Of a stretch of 64,000 nucleotides of DNA, positions 61,568-64,000 are shown piece by piece. Both the position numbers and the translations under genes were made by a program. The notes beneath the pieces were generated by a model. The model made no database searches. It had not been told where the DNA came from and was given only the letters and a program-made list of their open reading frames with translations. How positions within the stretch are numbered: position 1 is the stretch's first letter; the number at the start of each line of letters is the position of its first letter. Source of the DNA: an uncultured Bacteroidales bacterium (GTDB lineage Bacteria > Bacteroidota > Bacteroidia > Bacteroidales > CAIXZF01); NCBI GenBank assembly GCA_903923925.1, contig CAIXZF010000059.1:31632-95631 (forward strand), read 5' to 3'.

Positions 61568-61603
61568 CACCTCCTCCTTGAGGAGGAGGCCCGGGAGGAG
61601 GTG
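61568..61603. repeat. Polypurine/polypyrimidine hairpin after acs
   Basis: CACCTCCTCC (61568-61577) can pair with GGAGGAGGTG (61594-61603) or, alternatively, its inner CCTCCTCC can pair with GGAGGAGG at 61582-61589. Two mutually exclusive stems share one arm. It lies 24 bp after the acs stop codon (on the minus strand) without a T-run. Confidence 0.7.
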
Positions 61604-61627
61604 TGCCCAGCGACTGGACTTAAGGAC

Positions 61628-63577
61628 TTAAAGTTTCATCCTGAGTTCAATCAGTTTCTCAACGATTAATGGATCGGCAAGAGTAGTAATATCGCCAAGG
61701 TCGCTGGTATTGCCTGCTGCAATTTTTCGCAAAATGCGGCGCATAATCTTGCCTGACCGAGTTTTTGGTAATCCTGGGGTTATCAGGATATGGTCGGGAG
61801 CGGCAAAAGCACCAATATGCTGCCTTACCTCATGTTTTAATTCGCCAATAAGCTCGTCGCTCATTTCGTAGCCATCCTTTAAAATTACATAGGCGAAAAT
61901 TCCTTCTCCCTTCACTTCGTGAGGGAATCCGATTACAGCTGCTTCGGAGCAGAATGGGTGAGAAACAAGGGCGCTTTCTATTTCTGCAGAACCTAAGCGG
62001 TGTCCGGAAACATTGAGTACGTCGTCGGTACGGCCTGTAATCCAGTAATACCCGTCGATATCGCGTGTAGCACCATCGCCGGTAAGGTAATATCCCTGGT
62101 ATTTTTCAAGATAGGTTTTGTAAAAGCGTGTATGATCGCCCTCTATTGTACGGGCCATCCCTGGCCAGGCGTTTCGTATAGCCAGGAGTCCGGAGACTCC
62201 GTTCCCATGAATTTCTACACCTTCTTCGGTTATTAATAAGGGATCAATTCCGAAGAAAGGCAAAGTTGCAGAGCCTGGTTTCAGTGGGGTTGCACCGGGT
62301 AAGGGTGTAATCATTATTCCACCGGTTTCGGTTTGCCACCAGGTGTCGACTACTGCACAGCGCTTTTCGCCAACCACATCAAAATACCATTTCCATGTTT
62401 CCGGACTAATTGGTTCACCAACGGTTCCAAGTATCCTGAGGCTCGAGCGGTTGTACTTCTTTACAAACGCATCTCCTTCACGCTGAATAGCCCTGATGGC
62501 TGTAGGAGCAGTATAAAACTGATTGATTTTAAGCCGTTCCACCATTTCCCAATACCTGCCGGCATCGGGATAATTAGGGATACTTTCAAATAATACAGTG
62601 GTTGCACCATTCAATAATGGTCCGTAAACTACATATGAATGGCCTGTCACCCAACCGATATCTGCAACACAGGCATATACTTCGCCGTCCTTGTAATCAA
62701 AAACATATTTATGCGTAAGTGCTGCATAAAGCAGGTAACCGGCAGTGGTATGCGATAAACCTTTTGGCTTTCCTGTACTTCCCGAAGTATAGAGCAAAAA
62801 TAGTGTATCTTCTGAATCCATATAGGTTATCGGACAATAAGGACGCTCAGCATCCATGGCTTCCCTGAGCCAGATATCACGCTGGGGATAAAACGGAATT
62901 TTGTTCCCGGTTCGTTTAACCACAAATACATGTTCTATCGTCGGGCAGGCCATTACAGCCTCATCTGTCATGCGTTTTAAAGGAATAACTTTCCTGCCCC
63001 TGAGTCCTTCATCAGCAGTAATAACAGCTTTGCACCTGGCATCATTAATCCTGTCGCGCAAAGATTCAGCGCTAAATCCAGCGAAAACAACAGAATGCAC
63101 AGCTCCAATCCGTGTACAGGCGAGCATCGCATACACAGCTTCCGGAATCATGGGCATGTAAATTGCAACCCTGTCGCCTTTTCTGATTCCGTTATGCCGC
63201 AAAACATTCGCCAGCCGCGAAACCTCCCTAAGCAATTCCTTATAAGTGATTTGCTTTCCCTGTCCGGGTTCATCAGCCTCCCAGATAATTGCAACCTGGT
63301 CGCCCTTTGTAGTTACATGCCTGTCGATACAATTCTCACTGGCATTTATTTTTCCACCTAAAAACCATGAAACAAGTCCTTCCTTAAAATCACAATCGCT
63401 TACCATTTGAAAATCATGCTGCCAGTGCAGAATCTCCTTTGCTTTCTCATCCCAGAATTTGTCGGGATCCTTAATACTTTCCGAATATATATTATTGTAA
63501 TCGATAAGTGAGTTAATATGCGAATGCTCAAACCGGTCTGATTCGGGCGAATAAAATACCTTGTCTGTTGTTTCCAT
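61628..63577 (-). CDS. acs: Acetyl-CoA synthetase
   Basis: 649 residues from the ATG at 63577. A GTG ten codons upstream (63607) is excluded because a promoter -7 box lies between them. The AMP-binding core LYTSGSTGKPKGLSHTTAGY, the motif DTWWQTETGG and TGDGATRDIDGYYWITGRTDDVLNVSGHRLG are intact. The C-terminal TRSGKIMRRILRKIA carries the catalytic Lys that is regulated by acetylation in known enzymes. It activates acetate with ATP and CoA in the cytoplasm. Confidence 0.96.
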   Translation of the reverse strand: METTDKVFYSPESDRFEHSHINSLIDYNNIYSESIKDPDKFWDEKAKEILHWQHDFQMVSDCDFKEGLVSWFLGGKINASENCIDRHVTTKGDQVAIIWEADEPGQGKQITYKELLREVSRLANVLRHNGIRKGDRVAIYMPMIPEAVYAMLACTRIGAVHSVVFAGFSAESLRDRINDARCKAVITADEGLRGRKVIPLKRMTDEAVMACPTIEHVFVVKRTGNKIPFYPQRDIWLREAMDAERPYCPITYMDSEDTLFLLYTSGSTGKPKGLSHTTAGYLLYAALTHKYVFDYKDGEVYACVADIGWVTGHSYVVYGPLLNGATTVLFESIPNYPDAGRYWEMVERLKINQFYTAPTAIRAIQREGDAFVKKYNRSSLRILGTVGEPISPETWKWYFDVVGEKRCAVVDTWWQTETGGIMITPLPGATPLKPGSATLPFFGIDPLLITEEGVEIHGNGVSGLLAIRNAWPGMARTIEGDHTRFYKTYLEKYQGYYLTGDGATRDIDGYYWITGRTDDVLNVSGHRLGSAEIESALVSHPFCSEAAVIGFPHEVKGEGIFAYVILKDGYEMSDELIGELKHEVRQHIGAFAAPDHILITPGLPKTRSGKIMRRILRKIAAGNTSDLGDITTLADPLIVEKLIELRMKL

Positions 63578-63594
63578 GGCTCTGTTGTTTTCAA

Positions 63595-63626
63595 CAAAAG
63601 TAGGCACATAGGATTATATATACAAA
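63595..63626 (-). promoter_or_regulatory. Bacteroidota-type promoter of acs
   Basis: On the minus strand TTTG (63623-63626), exactly 20 bp, then TACTTTTG (63595-63602). The ATG at 63577 is 17 bp downstream. Confidence 0.8.
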
Positions 63627-63759
63627 AGGATATTGATAAATATGTTATTAACTGACTCTTTGTAATACTGTTGAAAAGGTTTTTGCAAAATAGTTGCAGC
63701 ACTTTAAAAAAATCGTAGTACCTTAGACTAGACTAATCAGGTACTTAAACTTCATCAAT

Positions 63760-63882
63760 ATGTCGAAAGAAAAAGTTAACAAAGAAAAATCGGTTAAAAA
63801 GGAGGCTGTTTTAAGTCTTAAAGAAAAGCGCGCAGCAAAAGAAGCAAAACGCGAAAAGAAAAAAGGTAGCGGCAGCCTCTAA
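63760..63882 (+). CDS. 40-residue lysine-rich basic peptide
   Basis: The ATG at 63760 opens a 41-codon frame (MSKEKVNKEKSVKKEAV, SLKEKRAAKEAKREKKKGSGSL) with 16 Lys or Arg residues. It is too short for most gene finders. An imperfect TACCTTAG -7-like box lies about 35 bp upstream, and TTG boxes lie further up. It has no recognised domain and could be a nucleic-acid-binding or ribosome-associated small protein; that is only composition-based. Confidence 0.5.
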   Translation: MSKEKVNKEKSVKKEAVLSLKEKRAAKEAKREKKKGSGSL

Positions 63883-63924
63883 ACGATTTGAAAATCAAAA
63901 AAAATAACCCCCGCATACCCCGTG

Positions 63925-63952
63925 GTAGAGACGTAGCATGCTACGTCTCAGC
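63925..63952. repeat. Fifth, degenerate copy of the 28-bp palindrome
   Basis: The inner 22 bp (GAGACGTAGCA and its reverse complement, 63928-63949) are identical to the palindromes at 51.3-51.7 kb. The right flank differs at two of the last three bases. It has no 19-bp repeats beside it here. Confidence 0.9.
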
Positions 63953-63972
63953 GGTGGTACCATGCAATGCTA

Positions 63973-64000
63973 ATTTGCAATTAGAAATTTGCAATTAGAA
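63973..64000. repeat. Perfect tandem 14-mer at the window edge
   Basis: ATTTGCAATTAGAA at 63973-63986 and again at 63987-64000. The array may continue past the window. Confidence 0.75.

Overview
The window comes from a member of the phylum Bacteroidota, most likely a free-living or environmental Bacteroidales-like bacterium of moderate GC content. Four things support this. Several long secreted proteins carry signal peptides, and two of them have a type IX secretion C-terminal sorting domain. Promoters fit the Bacteroidota pattern TTTG, then 19-20 bp, then TAnnTTTG. Shine-Dalgarno sequences are rare. The mur/fts gene order, with murF and ddl absent, is also typical of the phylum. I see no rRNA, tRNA, CRISPR array, prophage or complete insertion sequence.

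Layout. 1-5.3 kb: a giant beta-helix surface protein, cut by the left edge and built from two 648-residue modules, divergent from a LamG-type secreted protein. 6.2-12.6 kb: a DUF5916 outer-membrane protein, a zinc-ribbon protein, an Rh-type ammonium channel, an M28 peptidase and a methyltransferase. 12.7-16.3 kb: an ABC ATPase, a PduO-type cobalamin adenosyltransferase, a heptanucleotide repeat array and a TMTC-like membrane glycosyltransferase with TPRs. 16.4-21.8 kb: a DUF2795 protein, SecA, a small Lys/Ala-rich exported protein and a geranylgeranyl-reductase-type flavoprotein.

21.8-38.1 kb is a complete dcw (division and cell wall) operon on the minus strand, in the order mraZ-rsmH-ftsL-ftsI-murE-mraY-murD-ftsW-murG-murC-ftsQ-ftsA-ftsZ, ending with a YqeY-type gene. 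Many of its genes overlap or are only a few bases apart. Three TGGTA repeats at 10-bp spacing sit next to the -7 element upstream of mraZ and look like the autoregulatory MraZ operator. The operon supplies peptidoglycan precursor synthesis (the MurE motif points to meso-diaminopimelate) and the divisome.

38.4-48 kb: a GlsA/GlsB-type acyltransferase pair for glycine/aminolipid synthesis, the EngB GTPase, an acyl-CoA carboxylase beta subunit with its biotin carrier, a two-component system, a DUF1573 protein, an unknown cytoplasmic protein, a GldN-like lipoprotein and a lipoprotein cyclophilin. 48.1-63.6 kb: a PEP-synthase-like protein with two receiver-like domains, a hierarchical palindrome/19-bp repeat array, an Omp28-type T9SS protein, a comM remnant, a GxxExxY gene broken by one stop codon and flanked by inverted repeats, an anti-sigma-kinase/GNAT fusion, a cupredoxin/beta-helix/dockerin giant, and acetyl-CoA synthetase. 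A 40-residue lysine-rich ORF and another copy of the palindrome close the window.

The most unusual signals are the non-coding repeats: two (CTGCCTY)n heptamer arrays, each ending next to the stop codon of a minus-strand gene; the nested palindrome array at 51.3-51.8 kb; terminators whose left arm lies inside the coding sequence; and the broken genes at 54.8-55.7 kb. Promoter positions also move several apparent start codons (acs, the PEP-synthase-like gene, the flavoprotein).
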